Shown: positions 11,175 through 22,934 of the stretch, piece after piece
Layout of the letters: the number at the start of each line of letters is the position of its first letter
How positions within the stretch are numbered: the stretch's first letter is position 1
Origin: Neoceratodus forsteri
Taxonomy: Eukaryota > Chordata > Ceratodontiformes > Ceratodontidae
Direction of reading: 5' to 3'
Assembly (NCBI GenBank): GCA_016271365.2
Contig: JADMNL010000028.1
Location: forward strand, 53,524,001 to 53,588,000
DNA: 64,000 bases
Position numbers and translations under genes: made by a program
The notes under the pieces: generated by a model
What the model was told of the DNA's origin: nothing
What the model saw: the letters and a program-made list of their open reading frames with translations, nothing else
Database searches by the model: none

Positions 11175-14100
11175 TTACAAAGCAGTTAGCATCTCTTTAT
11201 ACCATTCCCTCACAGACAGCTGGGCTTCTTCCTTCCAGTGCCTCATAATAATGAGTTTGTTTACCGCCGAGACTAAAGCAATACGTGCCTTCCTGATTCT
11301 AGGAATACCTTTTGGCAGCAAACATAATAAACACATTTCTGGAGTAAAGAGGGAGTTCAGGCCAAGCCATGGGTCCAACAAACGTCTAATAGCCTGCCAA
11401 AATGTCCGAACGAGTGGGCAACCCCACAACATATGATATAGCGAGCCAGGCGCGAGGCAACACCTGGTGCATACAGGAGAAGGGGCACACCCCACCTTAT
11501 GCAGTTTGGCCAGTGTGAAATACAAATCGTTCATAATATTGAACTATATCATTCATAACCTGTCCTGCTTTACCAGGGAGTAATTGTTCCTCCAGGCCCG
11601 CCCCCAGGTCACTACATCCAGTGAAATTGACAACTCCTGGACCCAGTAGTAGCCAATCCCGTGGGGAAGACTAATGTCCAGAGCCTGAAGTTCTTTATAA
11701 GTCTTGGACACTGCATGGGATTCACTGGCTACCTGCAAGAGCCTTTTCAGTTTCTCCGTGTCTACACAGTTGGTGTCGCCTCTCCCAATGTGGCTCTTCA
11801 TTGCCACTACCACCTGCCTATGCTTAAAGAAGTCCATAATTGGGATCGAGTAATGTGCTTGTAGGGTTGAAAATGACATCAGTTGTCCACCCTCAAGGAG
11901 GTCAATGACCTTCCTATCGGTTAGAAACGGCCAGAATCCGGGTGATATGGGTTTATGATCTATTTGAAATGGAGATTACCCACAATAGGCTGGTCCAAGG
12001 ATATGTGCCAATTGCATGAAAGAAAATTTTGTATCTGCTGAAGGGCTCGGATTGACCATCCTATGGGAGTATTTCTCAATTTCGTGGGAAGCTGCGAGGG
12101 ACTAACATAAATCAAGGAGGTGAGTTTACCCTGACATCGGGAGCTTAATGCCTGTTCTATATCCAGCCATATGGGGGTATATGCCTGATTCTCCCTGTCT
12201 GACCCTGCTCTTAACCATTGGGCTATACTACTGAGGTGATAAAGTAAAAAAGGAGGGTAGAGCTAGCCGGCCTTGTCTTTTTGGCCCTGTAAGTTTATGA
12301 TATGTGCGTCTGGCTTTCTTGCCTTTCCACAAGAAAGCCGATATAACTGACTGTAAGTAGTTAAACCACTTTTTGGGAAGGTAAAACCCTAACATTCCAA
12401 CCGGGTATAGGACCTTGGGGAGAACATTCAGTTTATTATGTTAGCTCTCCCCCACAATGTGAGCGGAAGATTACCCCATCTCTCCAAATCCAACTTAACA
12501 ACCTTGAATATTTCTATGAGATTCAGTTTCATCATGACAGGGAGATCTCTGGCCACATGAATGCCTAAGTAGGTAAGAGTGTCTGGTGCCCATTCAAAGC
12601 CAGTGCCGTCTATGGACGCTCGGGTGGTCCTATCATTTAGAGAAAGACCTTGGATTTGGATATATTAAGTTTGTAGTAAGAGACCTCTCCAAAGGACTTG
12701 ATCAGCTTCAAGAGTGCAGGGATCCCGACTACCGGCTCTTCCATATGTATCAGCAGGTCGTCCGCATATGCTGACAAAGTATATCGATGTTCCCCCAGTT
12801 TAATTCCTCTAATTTGAGGAGAGGCATTAATCTTCCTGAGAAGAGGCTCCAAGTATAGGTTGAATAGGAGAGGGAATAGCGGGCATCCCTGCCTTGTTCC
12901 CCGCTGAAGCTGAAAAGGGCCAGATAGGATGCCATTGCACCATACCTGCGCAGATGGGGAGGAATACAGAATCTGCACCCATTTGATAAATTCAGCTAGA
13001 AAACAATATCCTGCCATTACTTGGAATAAAAAGTCCCAAGAGACCATATCAAAGGCCTTCTCGGCGTCCAGGGACACCGAGATAGCTGTGGTATTGGAGT
13101 CCCTGGACACCGAGAGGATATGCATGATCTTTCGCATGTGGTCAACAGATGATCTCCCCACCATGAACCCAATTTGCTCCAGCCCAATAAGGGTAGCTAG
13201 TACCGGACTTAGTCTATTGGCCAAAACTTTCGCCAAGATCTTGACATTAGAATTGATCAGTGAAATAGGTCGATAGCTGGCGGGATTAAGGGGATCCTTC
13301 CCTTGCTTAGGGATGAGGGTAATCAACGCTTTTAGGAAACTGTCTTCCGACATGCCCTCAGAGTGCCAATGATTAAAGACCTCTGTGAGCAGAGGGGCAA
13401 GTTCTGGTGTATATACTTCGTACAAATTGTTGGAGACCATCAGGTCCCGGTGCTTTATCTGGTGCAAGCTGCTGTATGGCCTGCATAACCTCCTGTACCG
13501 TTCTTGGTTTGCCCAACACTTGGGCACTCTGAGGGTTCACCAATGGCAACTCTAGTGTGGCTAAGTACTTATGGATAGTTTGGACATTGGGACAACTCAT
13601 CTGGTCGACTGAGTACAGTTTCATATAGTAATTCTTAATTTCCTCCACCACCTCCTTGGGGGACGTAATAAGGTGGTTCCCCACTTTGAGGCGTGAAGCT
13701 TCTATCTGCCTGAGCCTCAACGCTAACAATTTCCCAGCTTTTTCCTCGGTGTCAAGATATTTGATTTTGGCACGTCTTAGTGACAATTCTACCTTCTGAG
13801 TGATTAGGCCTGAGTACTGGGCTTGTAGTCTATGCAACATTGCCCATTCAGCATTGGGGGACTTGTTATTAAGAATAGCCTCCAGTCTCCGGATATCTGA
13901 GAGCAATTCATCCTGTTGGGCTTTATGTTGCCTGGCTCTAACAGACACCAAACGTAGGCATTCTCCTCTCAGGGCACATTTTGCTGCCGCCCAAACTATA
14001 TCAACTCTCGGTACTGAGCCCCTGTTGATTGAAAGGAAATTAGTAAGGAAATCTCTTATCTGCTGTATGGTCTCAGACTTCTGGAGTAGTTGATTATTCA

Positions 14101-14830
14101 ACCTCCAAACAAATTCCTTCCTATATGCTTCCTCAAAGTGGAATGTTATTGAGACAGGTGAATGATCAGAGATGACCCTCTCATGGATTTCAGAACAAAC
14201 TGTATGTGGAAGTGAGTGGAAACTTAATAATATAAAGTCAATGTGGGATAGTGTTTTATGCGGGGGAGAGTAAAATGTATATTGGTGCTCTGTGGGGTGC
14301 AGCACACGCCATAGATCTAGGATATTTGCACCATTCATCAGGTCATGGAGTGCCCTTTGTGTTGGGGAAAGTCTCCGTCTTCGAGGGTCAGATCTGTCCA
14401 ATCGCGTGTCTGGCACCACATTCCAGTCCCCTCCAATTATAGTTGTCACCGGAGGATCAGTGACTACCAAACTCAATAAACGTATAAAGAAGTCAGGAGA
14501 CTCTCCATTCGGACCATATATTGCCCCCAGTAGGATTGGATTCGACCCTATGCTGCCCAACAGAATGATATATCTCCCATTAGGTTTGTATGTTTCCTTC
14601 TTTAGTATAAAGGGGATACTCCTGTTTATGAGGATAACGACACGTCCACTATTGTAAGACCCCCCAGCCCCGGAAGCCTGTCCAACCCAGGTTTTGATAA
14701 ATAATTGAGCATCTTCCCGTTTCATGTGCGTTTCCTGAAGGCATGCTATCCCCGCTAATTGCTGCAAGTGTCTGAGAATAACCAGCCTTTGCCCTTCCTG
14801 GGCACCCTTGACGTTTCAACTGATAACCTG
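11175..14830 (-). pseudogene. L1-like ORF2: endonuclease and reverse transcriptase
   Basis: ORF2 nicks target DNA and reverse transcribes the element RNA there. The endonuclease starts with a WNVKGAQ-type motif near 14822 and CLQETHM (about 14740), then GAIYGPNGE, GGDWNVV (about 14440) and SDHSPVSITF (about 14140). The RT follows with PDKAPGPDG (about 13450), LIPKQGKDP, YRPISLINSNVKILAKVLANRL, the palm AEKAFDMVSWDFL, GTRQGCPLFPLLFNL and the catalytic YADDLLI (about 12765). The C-terminal Cys/His segment (CTRCCLAPGSLYHMLWGCPL) lies near 11460. A shift near 13400-13530 moves from the endonuclease/linker frame to the RT frame, and more breaks occur between 11530 and 12640. Family length is about 1200-1300 residues, which fits the span. 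Confidence 0.92.
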
Positions 14831-16165
14831 TAATGACTAGTCATTGCCAGGAGATAAAAAAGGCACCGGGGGGGGGGGTTGCTCCCTTATTTAACCCATT
14901 GACCCGATTAGGCTTGGTATGGCAACCTATTCCGTGGTATGTCCCTTTAATCACTTTAGTCACACTTGACATCCCCCCCTTCCCCCTTAAATCATTTTCT
15001 TTATTTATCGCCCTTACCCCTCCTGTATTGCCCTCCCCCTTCGAATTAAGCATTCTCCTCAATCCCTTTAAATCTCCCCAGTTCCCAGGAACTGCAACTC
15101 CAAAAACACCACGGTATGCAATATCTTATCACAGAGTGATCGTATCATGCCCCCGTTCGCCATCCTCCAATGTACAAAAGTATGCCCAACCCCAGTAAGT
15201 TAGACAATCTCCTTAACCCAAAATTAGAATCTAAACATTATATAAATTTAAACAGGCAAGAACATAGCCCTGTATAACACCTGTTAGGGTGGTAAAGTAG
15301 TTTGCCTCCCATTGTCAAAATCTCCAACAATGGATGACATGGGAAAAGCAAAGTAATAAGTATTTGTAAAGAATATCCATGTGACTATTCTTATTGCCAT
15401 TGGTAGCTGGATTCAACTGGCCCTTGAACCCTAGATTCCCGTGCCTCCAGCCACTACATAACCCAGCCGGAAGCTATGGAAACCATCAAGTGGCCAGGTG
15501 TCTCATAAAATACTCGCAGTTCCCAGGGTTACTTCTGGATCAGTCCCGTGTGTTCTTCTTGGTTATATACCCTTTCCAGCAAACCTGAGGGGGAAGCCCC
15601 AGCTCAAATAATATTAGAAACCTTGCTCTTATTTCTGTAGTAATAAAAGGCTCAGATGGAAGTGAAGCCACCAAATCCCTCGGTCTGAAGCAAGGAATAA
15701 AAGACCCCTCAAGGGCCTAACAGACAATGCCATTATACTGTTTCTTCAGTTCACATGTCCAGCCGTGATAAAAGAAAGATTCTTGCCATCACCAGGTACA
15801 GTTCTTCCTGGCCCAAAACAAAAGAAACCTTTGGTTAATCCACCATCGCTCCAGGGCCACCCACTAATAAAAGGAAAAGATGGGCTGAGCTCGAAGAACC
15901 ACTCCCTCAGAGATCACTGATGGGTAGACTCAGAACGCCTACCGTGGCCACCCCTGACCACTGTCTGTGAAAGAGAAAACAGAAACCAAAAGCCCAGACC
16001 CTTTACTGGGCTTCACATTATTCCCATGACCCGGGAGTCGTTGAATAGACCCACAAAACACTAATGTGTCCAGACACTCTATCACTGCGAGCTTTCACCA
16101 GGTACAATGCTCCTTTATTCACTCCACTCCTTTGAACAGGTCCGGGAATAGTTCTCAGAGCTCTG
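14831..16165 (-). other. Long ORF1-ORF2 spacer of the L1-like element
   Basis: About 1.3 kb separate the end of ORF1 from the first endonuclease motif. On the plus strand it is rich in C and T, with runs such as CATCCCCCCCTTCCCCC near 14970, and includes a G run at 14869-14878. I see no protein pattern. Comparable C-rich spacers lie at the same position in the copies at 37.25-38.0 kb and 49.3-50.5 kb. Confidence 0.6.
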
Positions 16166-17041
16166 TCAGGGCTTGCTTTTACTTTCAAAGGAGATCCATT
16201 TATCTTGATGCTTGATCTGGAGCACTGCAGGACAACGCATTCTGAAAGATTTACCAGCTGCGATCAATTTGGAGACAATGGAATGCAATTCTTGTCGTTT
16301 CACTCTGACCGACTGGGAAAGGTCTTGCGTTACCCTCAGTCGATGTCCTTCCCAGAGCAATTCTTGTAGGTTTTTGATTTTAGTCAGGATATGCTGCTTG
16401 TCTAGATAGTTGAGCAGGCAACAGATCAGGGGTCATGGGGGGGAGCTGGGAGGTGGGGGAGGCCGTAGCGCTCTGTGTGCTCACTCAATAACATACACCA
16501 CTCCATTTGGAGGGGGCCCCGCTCTCTTTTCAAAGAATTTCTGAAGGAAAAGGATTGGGTTCGAGCCCTCTTCTTTTTCTGGCACACCAAAAATTAATAA
16601 GTTATTTCTCCTACTCCTCCCCTCAAGATCTCCTAATTTTTCTTTGAGTTTTTTCACTCTTCTCCCAAGTTGTGTAAACATTGCATCATTTCTGTCTTGT
16701 TTTCTCTCTAATGAAGTGATCTTGACTTCTGAATCCCCCACTCTCAAACTTAGGGCCTGCACTGAGGTTTTGACTTGCTGCATATCTTCAGCGATCTCTG
16801 AAATGCGCTCTTGGAGCGGTCTCGTTACCTCCAGGAATCTCTCCTCTGACAGAGCTGTAGTGGAGACTGGGTTTTTGCTGTCTCTCACCTGCTGGTGTCG
16901 AGGCCTCTTCGCGGCCTGCTCTTTTCCGGCATCGTTGGTGGAGAGTGACGCTGTGTCGGTTTCTTCATAAAGACGTCCATTCCAAAAGGACAATTGTCTA
17001 CTACGAAGCTCTAGCGACCTTAGGATGTAGGTAAGGCGCAC
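16166..17041 (-). pseudogene. L1-like ORF1 RNA-binding protein
   Basis: ORF1p coats the element RNA as a trimer. An N-terminal variable part (ETDTASLSTNDAGKEQ) precedes a long coiled coil with heptads from about 16880 to 16640 (RISEIAEDMQQVKTSVQAL through GRRVKKLKEKLGDLEG). Then comes the RRM start RRNNLLIFGVPE (about 16615-16580). A frame break near 16480 leads to the C-terminal domain, GHRLRVTQDLSQSVRVKRQEL, at 16350-16280. This order matches L1 ORF1 (transposase_22 family). Confidence 0.88.
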
Positions 17042-17139
17042 TTTTTGTAGTGGGATTTGGCAAAAAGTAAAGTTTACTCGGTCGGAGGTGCGGAGCTACG
17101 GGAGACTGCTGCTACCCTTCACCCTGTCATCACGTGACC

Positions 17140-18985
17140 ATCCAATCCCCCTATTTCTGTGGTGCACTCATACTTTGGGACACTACACATGTTAATATTC
17201 CTTCATAAGGGTTTCCCAATCCCCATGCCAGCTGCTACTCCTCACTCTGTCCGTTTTAATTATGCAGCACTCATAACACTGACACTGGGGGTGCCTGATA
17301 CCCCAGTGTTGCCACCTGAAATAAAGAAAACCTCCCTCACAGTTTTTTTAAAACCCTGTGTAACCATTACCCTGGCCAAGAGTGGCATCTTGCAACCAGG
17401 ACCCCCCTACTTGCAACACAGACAAGGCAACAAACCACAATTTGGCAGAAAATCAGCATCATGCCTGGCATTAGGGTAAATACTTGGCTCAAGCATCTAA
17501 GAGGTCAGGGGAATTAGAGCACAAAATAACATTTATATTTAACCCAAGTCTGGGAGAGTGGTGCCAGGGCTATGTTGTGTCTCCTATCTGTGGGGCCCAA
17601 AAAACATTTCACTGACTGACTCACAGATGGATTGTCTGTAGCCATCAAATTGGAATAGTATTCTATGGCTTTATTTCTGACAAGATGGTAAAGAAGAATA
17701 TGGTGGTCCCCCAAGGTTGTAACTGTTCAGACAGATGGACAACAATTTGGAGTAGGTAGAGACACAGGCAGTACTGTAACTTCCAACACAAACTCTTTTC
17801 AAAACAAATTATCCACCCCTGTGCTGAGGGATCTCTGGAATTCTGACAAGTGTATAATAGTAGGAATTGCCACACATGTAAACTGGGACAATCCCGATGA
17901 GACGGACCATTGTTAACATCTTCAGGGAACATGGTTCCTCTTTGAGAATCAGTTAGATCTACACTTCGACCATGAGTGAGGTTCTGCCCACCCTGGCCAA
18001 AAGTCAGACTCTGCCATTACTTTAGGAAGACAAAACTGGATTCTTCAGTCCCACTGGGCTGCTAAAGACATCCTTACATCTGGATTCCCCAACCCCACTG
18101 GCCTGCTAGAGACAGCTGTACATTCAACACATTAAAATAGTACATCTTTGTGGTGAACAGGGTCCTGAGTGCATGTAATCTAGCCACCATAGGGCATATA
18201 CAGCACCAGACAACCCTAAGTCTCTTTCCAAATGCACCTGGTACTCATGGTTTGGTATTCCCTTGTTACAGGCATTTGACAACACTTGAAGAAACATTTC
18301 TCTCACAAAGTCCAGAGCTTCAGAAGGAACTCCCATGGTCTCTTTTCTCTGGGCAGCTGTGACAGTCTTTCAGTCCATTAGGGGGTTGCCCCTAAGAACC
18401 ACTGATTTCTCAGTTCCTTTCCACTTTTGAGTGAAAACTTGAACCCACTGGGGCTCCACTGACACAGGTCTCCACTACTTCTAAGCATGCTCTTGATGTT
18501 CACCAGACTAGGGTGAGAAAATGATGAACAGAGGTCCTTCACCCAGCCAATGGAGGCTGACAGGCACCTCTTGCCCTCTGCAGTCACTGAGAGCTCCTTC
18601 TCCTTCAGACTTCAACTCAGAACTCACAAAGTTCTAACTGATGCACTGAAGCTGAGCCAAAAAGGCTTATGCTGCTGCAAGAGTTCCAAATGACATCACC
18701 TCATACCTTGCCCAGCTGAACCAGGCAAAGAATGATGTAATGTATGGTAGAGAGTTTAAAACCCTTTATTGCTGCCCAGAGACCTTCCTGGTCTAATACT
18801 GATGGGATTCTAGTAACCCCAGGGGACTGGGTGGTTACACCTGTAGAAAAGAAAACCATCCATTGATATCTGTTGCTGCCATTACTGTCCCCCTACCTGA
18901 TCCTCCCACTCAGCATTCACCCTGTCCCAAGCCCTTACTTACCCACCAGGGGTCCAATGCCATAATCCTCTCTGGACCACAGACA
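17140..18985. other. Unassigned interval
   Basis: No protein similarity, tandem structure or terminal repeats are apparent. A 9-bp inverted pair, ACACTGGGG at 17282-17290 and CCCCAGTGT at 17301-17309, forms a small hairpin. The interval is probably old decayed repeat or unique sequence. Confidence 0.4.
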
Positions 18986-18989
18986 CATC

Positions 18990-20085
18990 TTCAGTCTTCA
19001 AAGTCGGATCGCGAACTGAGGAAATCAGTTATGTGGTTCAGTGTATTTCAATGGGGTTTTGAATTTACTAGCTATAACTTGCTCATTTTAAAAATATATT
19101 TGTCCCAGATTTTCAACATGCTTTTTTTGGGACCCCGCCTCATGAACAATGGTAGTGCAATTAGGCAAATCTGTCTCGAAAAAGTGATTTCACGGTCACT
19201 GTGTGAAATTACCTTTCAGGAAGGAGCTGAACATTTTCTCCGCTTGTTCATGGGGTGGGGTCCTCAGATAGTTATGTTGAAAATCTAGGTAAAATATTAC
19301 AGTAACTAAGTTATGAGCCTACACTGAAATCTATTAATGCAGGCTCATAATGTTGGTAATTTTCAGTATTTTGACCCCAAATTTTCAGCATAGCCATTTC
19401 TCCACAGCACCTCACAAATGGGACAGCTGTCATTTTTCAAATCCTGGCCAAAATGTGTTTTCACACTAGTGGCATGAAATCATATTTTGGTCAGAATTTG
19501 AACATTTTCTACACCCTTCCTCAGAGGTGGGCTCATAAGGAGGCTAGGTTATGTTGAAAATGTGGGGCAAACAAATGAGAAAACAACAAAGTTATGGAGT
19601 CTACATTGCAATTGTTTATCGCACACACATAACTGTAGTAATTTTCAATATTTTGACCCCCAACTTATTAGTACAGACAATTTTTCATACCACCTCATGC
19701 ATGTGACAGCTATCAATTCTCAAATCCTACCCAAAATGTGCTTTAACACTTGTGGTGCAAAACTGCATTTTAGCCATTGTTTTATAAATGACACCTGCCA
19801 TGCTGAGAAGGAGAGGTCACAAAAAGATAATGTTGAAAATTTGGGGTAAAAATTTGAAAAAACAACTAAGTTATAAGGAAACAAATTGTTCAAACATTTA
19901 CTCATAGCTTTATTTTTTTGCAGATTTTGGTCCCTAATGCTTAACATATCCCTTGTGTTACCCCATCTCCTGAACATAGCAGGTGTAATTTTTCAAATCC
20001 CCTCTGAAACCTGTTTTCACAGTTGCTCAAGAAAATTACCTTTTGGATGGGATTTTAAAACTTCCACCTGTCTTGCTCATAATGA
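18990..20085. repeat. Four diverged ~278-bp tandem units
   Basis: The phrase GTTATGTTGAAAAT recurs at 19271 and 19548 and as GATAATGTTGAAAAT at 19826, giving spacings of 277 and 278 bp. Each unit also carries, in order, AACTAAGTTATRAG, TTTTGACCCC with a CAGCATA- or CTTAACATA-like phrase, a TTTTTCAAATCC phrase, and a TGTTTTCACA phrase. An upstream unit from about 18990 has CTATAACTTGCTC, GATTTTCAACATG and GAACATTTTCTCC. Units are roughly 60-70 percent alike by eye. Confidence 0.8.
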
Positions 20086-20089
20086 CCAC

Positions 20090-20435
20090 CAATCACTAAT
20101 TTACTACTGTTTCATGGTTATTCCTCATCCTGCACAAATGTACCAAAACAACTGCCTTTATCTAATGTTTCTGACAAAATCAACATCAACTGATTGCTTT
20201 CTAATGGTTATGCCTTTGCCTGCACAATTGTAAAAGCACAAATGAAGTTGCCTTACTGTTTGAATTTACTATTTCTATCTCATGTATTGTATCATGTTTT
20301 TCTTCCTATACTCTACTGCTGTGTATTGTCATGTCTTTTTTTACGTTGACGAGAATCCCAGTAAAAGAGTCTCTTGACTCAAAGGTTGTAATCCGAGACA
20401 ATAAATAAATAAAGAAATAAAATAAATAATGTCAG
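20090..20435 (+). mobile_element. Possible LINE 3' end with (AATA)n tail
   Basis: The stretch ends in GTAATCCGAGACAATAAATAAATAAAG and a short (AAATA)n tract, a layout typical of L2/CR1-type 3' ends. No coding remnant is readable upstream, so the identity is weak. Confidence 0.35.
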
Positions 20436-22650
20436 TCATAAAAAGACAGTTGGACACTTGGGGTCAAAATGTGGGAGCCTACTTAAAAGTAGAATATTGC
20501 CTGTCAGCTGCCCTATCCTGAGTAATTACAATTTAACAATGTGTCAAAGCTGGACATCACTGAAAATGAGATACTGCATCTCATCTGCTCTATCCTGGTA
20601 CATATAGTAAAAATGTTTACAAGCAAGATCTAGTACAACAGCAATGCCAGAGATGAATGTTCGGCATTGACACATGCTTGTTTTATATGGTATATTTTTG
20701 CAAGCATTAAATGGCTCTCTGATCTGGGAAAAACTCAAACGTTTGATAAATAATTATTCTACCTTGATAAAGCTCGTAAAAAATTTCAAGCAGCGTTTTA
20801 CCTTTGATGTCATAATATTACTGTATCTTCCACAATAGTCCACGGAAGGACTGTTGTGTTCCCATCTACAAACATCCTATTGGATTTTCTGTTTTTGTAA
20901 TAAAGGTTTTATTAATTTTCTAATTTTAACATCAAGGATCCAAATTTCAAAAATTAGATGGTGTCATAAACTATTGCACTAATACAGCACAGTACCAATA
21001 ACATAGTACTGACAGTATACTCTTAACATTGAAGTCCCGGGGACAAACCTGGTTGGGAATGCCCATGGAACTACAACACTAGTAACACAAACTGTTATAA
21101 TCCAACAGTTCATAGAAGGCAAGAAAACCGGCAGTATATGCCTTAATATCTCTTGACCCTCTTGGTGTCTCCTGATTAGATGAACTCTGGGTGTGGTGAT
21201 ACTACCCTGGGTCAAGGATGTAGTACGTACTATGGGGGGAATAATCTCAGAGACACTCCAGGTTCCTTACAGCTAGGGTTTAGTGTTCACCTGATAGGCT
21301 ACAGATGCATATGTGACTTTAAAGATGAAATCTGATCCACCACATACAGGCTTCACCAGACTGGATCATTTTCTAATGTGCATCTAGTTAGGCTACAGCC
21401 CTAGATCTCAGCTCCTGTTTACAGCACATTATTTTTTGACCCACACCTCTCTTTTACTACCTTTAACAGGTATGACATTTTTTCTGGCAAGGCTTGTGAC
21501 TAACCATGAATACTGTATTGTTATCAGATGTTTTTTTCTCTCCTCTTCTTTTAATTCTCTAATTATCATGGGTTTCTATGGAGAGCTAGCCCCTGACATT
21601 GCTGGCATCACATTTATGCATTGGTAATGCAGGTATTATATAGCCTGATACGATCAACCATGAGATGAGTGCACTTTTGAATTTATTGCCCATAAGTGTC
21701 CCACTGCACACAGACAATTTCTAAGAGTGCTGGTGCATGTGTGTGGCCTCTCTCACAGAGGTCACGCATGTGCTCTGCTGCTAAAGTAGAAAGCCCCCCC
21801 CGCTAGTGGGACTTTCACCCACTGCTCAGTGCCTGTGCTAACTTGGAACCCCTGCTAGTGGTCCAAGAGCAGCCACTAAAGCCCACTGTAATACTGTACC
21901 CCCAAACAGGACCATGAGCCATTACAGGTTGTGTAGGTCCAGTAATGACACTCTGAAACCCCTGCTAGCGGTTTCAGAGGCATCCCTGCTGTGATCCACT
22001 TGGTGAAATTCCAATGTTAATGGGGATGAGCTAATAAACCACAAGCACAGTTTACTTACTATCATGGTGGCTGCACTATGCAAGGCACTTAATTGGCTTT
22101 CTTCTCAGAGCTCTGTTTAACTCCCCCTTCCCCTGCTGTGCCATATGCATGATTCAGGTGTCTGACACTGTACATCAGATGTCTGGTTAGCTGCAATGCA
22201 GATGCGTGGCGAGGTCAGTACCATCTTTGTCACAGTGCTGGTACTAAAATGGCACTGAATGCTGTAAAGATCAGCCTAGAGCCGTGACATACATACCTAT
22301 CACAAATCAAGTTAAAACTCCTTCTGCCATCAAGTGCACCCTATCAACATGTTTTCAGCTGCACTAATGCAGAGTTCTGTCCTCAGGCACCGGAAATTAC
22401 CCTCCCAGCATCATTTCCAGTGGCCATCTTTAGTGAGCCATTTCTATACTGCATATAGGGCAATTCCATATGGCAGCCATCTTACACTTCTGGCGGCTAT
22501 CTTACAGGGTCTACTGGGTCTAGTGCTGTTACGCTCTTAGTAAAAATGCTCTGCACAGAAAATAGCCACTGTGCCACACGAACAATTAGAGCTGAATTAA
22601 TATAAAACTCACATCATATAATTTGATAGATTGACACAGCACACAAGGCA
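20436..22650. other. Unassigned interval, possibly the DIRS left flank
   Basis: No proteins were recognised. Three related phrases occur between 21796 and 21985: CCCCGCTAGTGGGACTTTC, CCCCTGCTAGTGGTCC and CCCCTGCTAGCGGTTTC, spaced about 60 and 100 bp apart. The segment just before the DIRS gag remnants could hold its left terminal repeat, but I could not match it to the right end. Confidence 0.35.
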
Positions 22651-22934
22651 TAACACCCCTCACACAGAAACCAGCAGAGGAGAACAAGAAATGCAGTACT
22701 GCTAAGCAGAATAGCCACAGATCAGTTGGGCCATTCCTGCCTACATGTGCTGAACAACCATCAACACTACAGACAACACATGCTCAAAGAGCGGATTGCC
22801 AAGACCCTACTATTACCGAGTTACTGGCACCCCACACTGTCAAGCTGCCTACCAACTGCACATATGGCAGACACAGTTTCCATTATCCTCCAAAACTAAC
22901 AGGTTATTGAAGCACAACAACAATTTATAGCACG

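Larger units (their letters stand above)
10758..17139 (-). mobile_element. L1/Tx1-like LINE, near full length
   Basis: The element reads on the minus strand from about 17139 (CpG-bearing 5' end, CACGTGATGACAGGG) to about 10758, where it ends AATAAAGTATACTAA and an A-rich tail. Order is 5' UTR, ORF1 (coiled coil plus RRM plus C-terminal domain), a 1.3-kb spacer, ORF2 (AP endonuclease, RT, Cys-rich end) and 3' UTR. Length is about 6.4 kb. The same 3' motif (AATAAAGTATAYTAA) ends the second long L1 near 32.25 kb, so the two belong to one family. Multiple frameshifts in ORF2 indicate inactivity. Confidence 0.92.

Noticed and set aside
17282..17309. Hairpin as a transcription terminator
   Set aside because: It has 9-bp arms in unassigned eukaryotic sequence with no adjacent gene; such hairpins arise by chance in a window this long.
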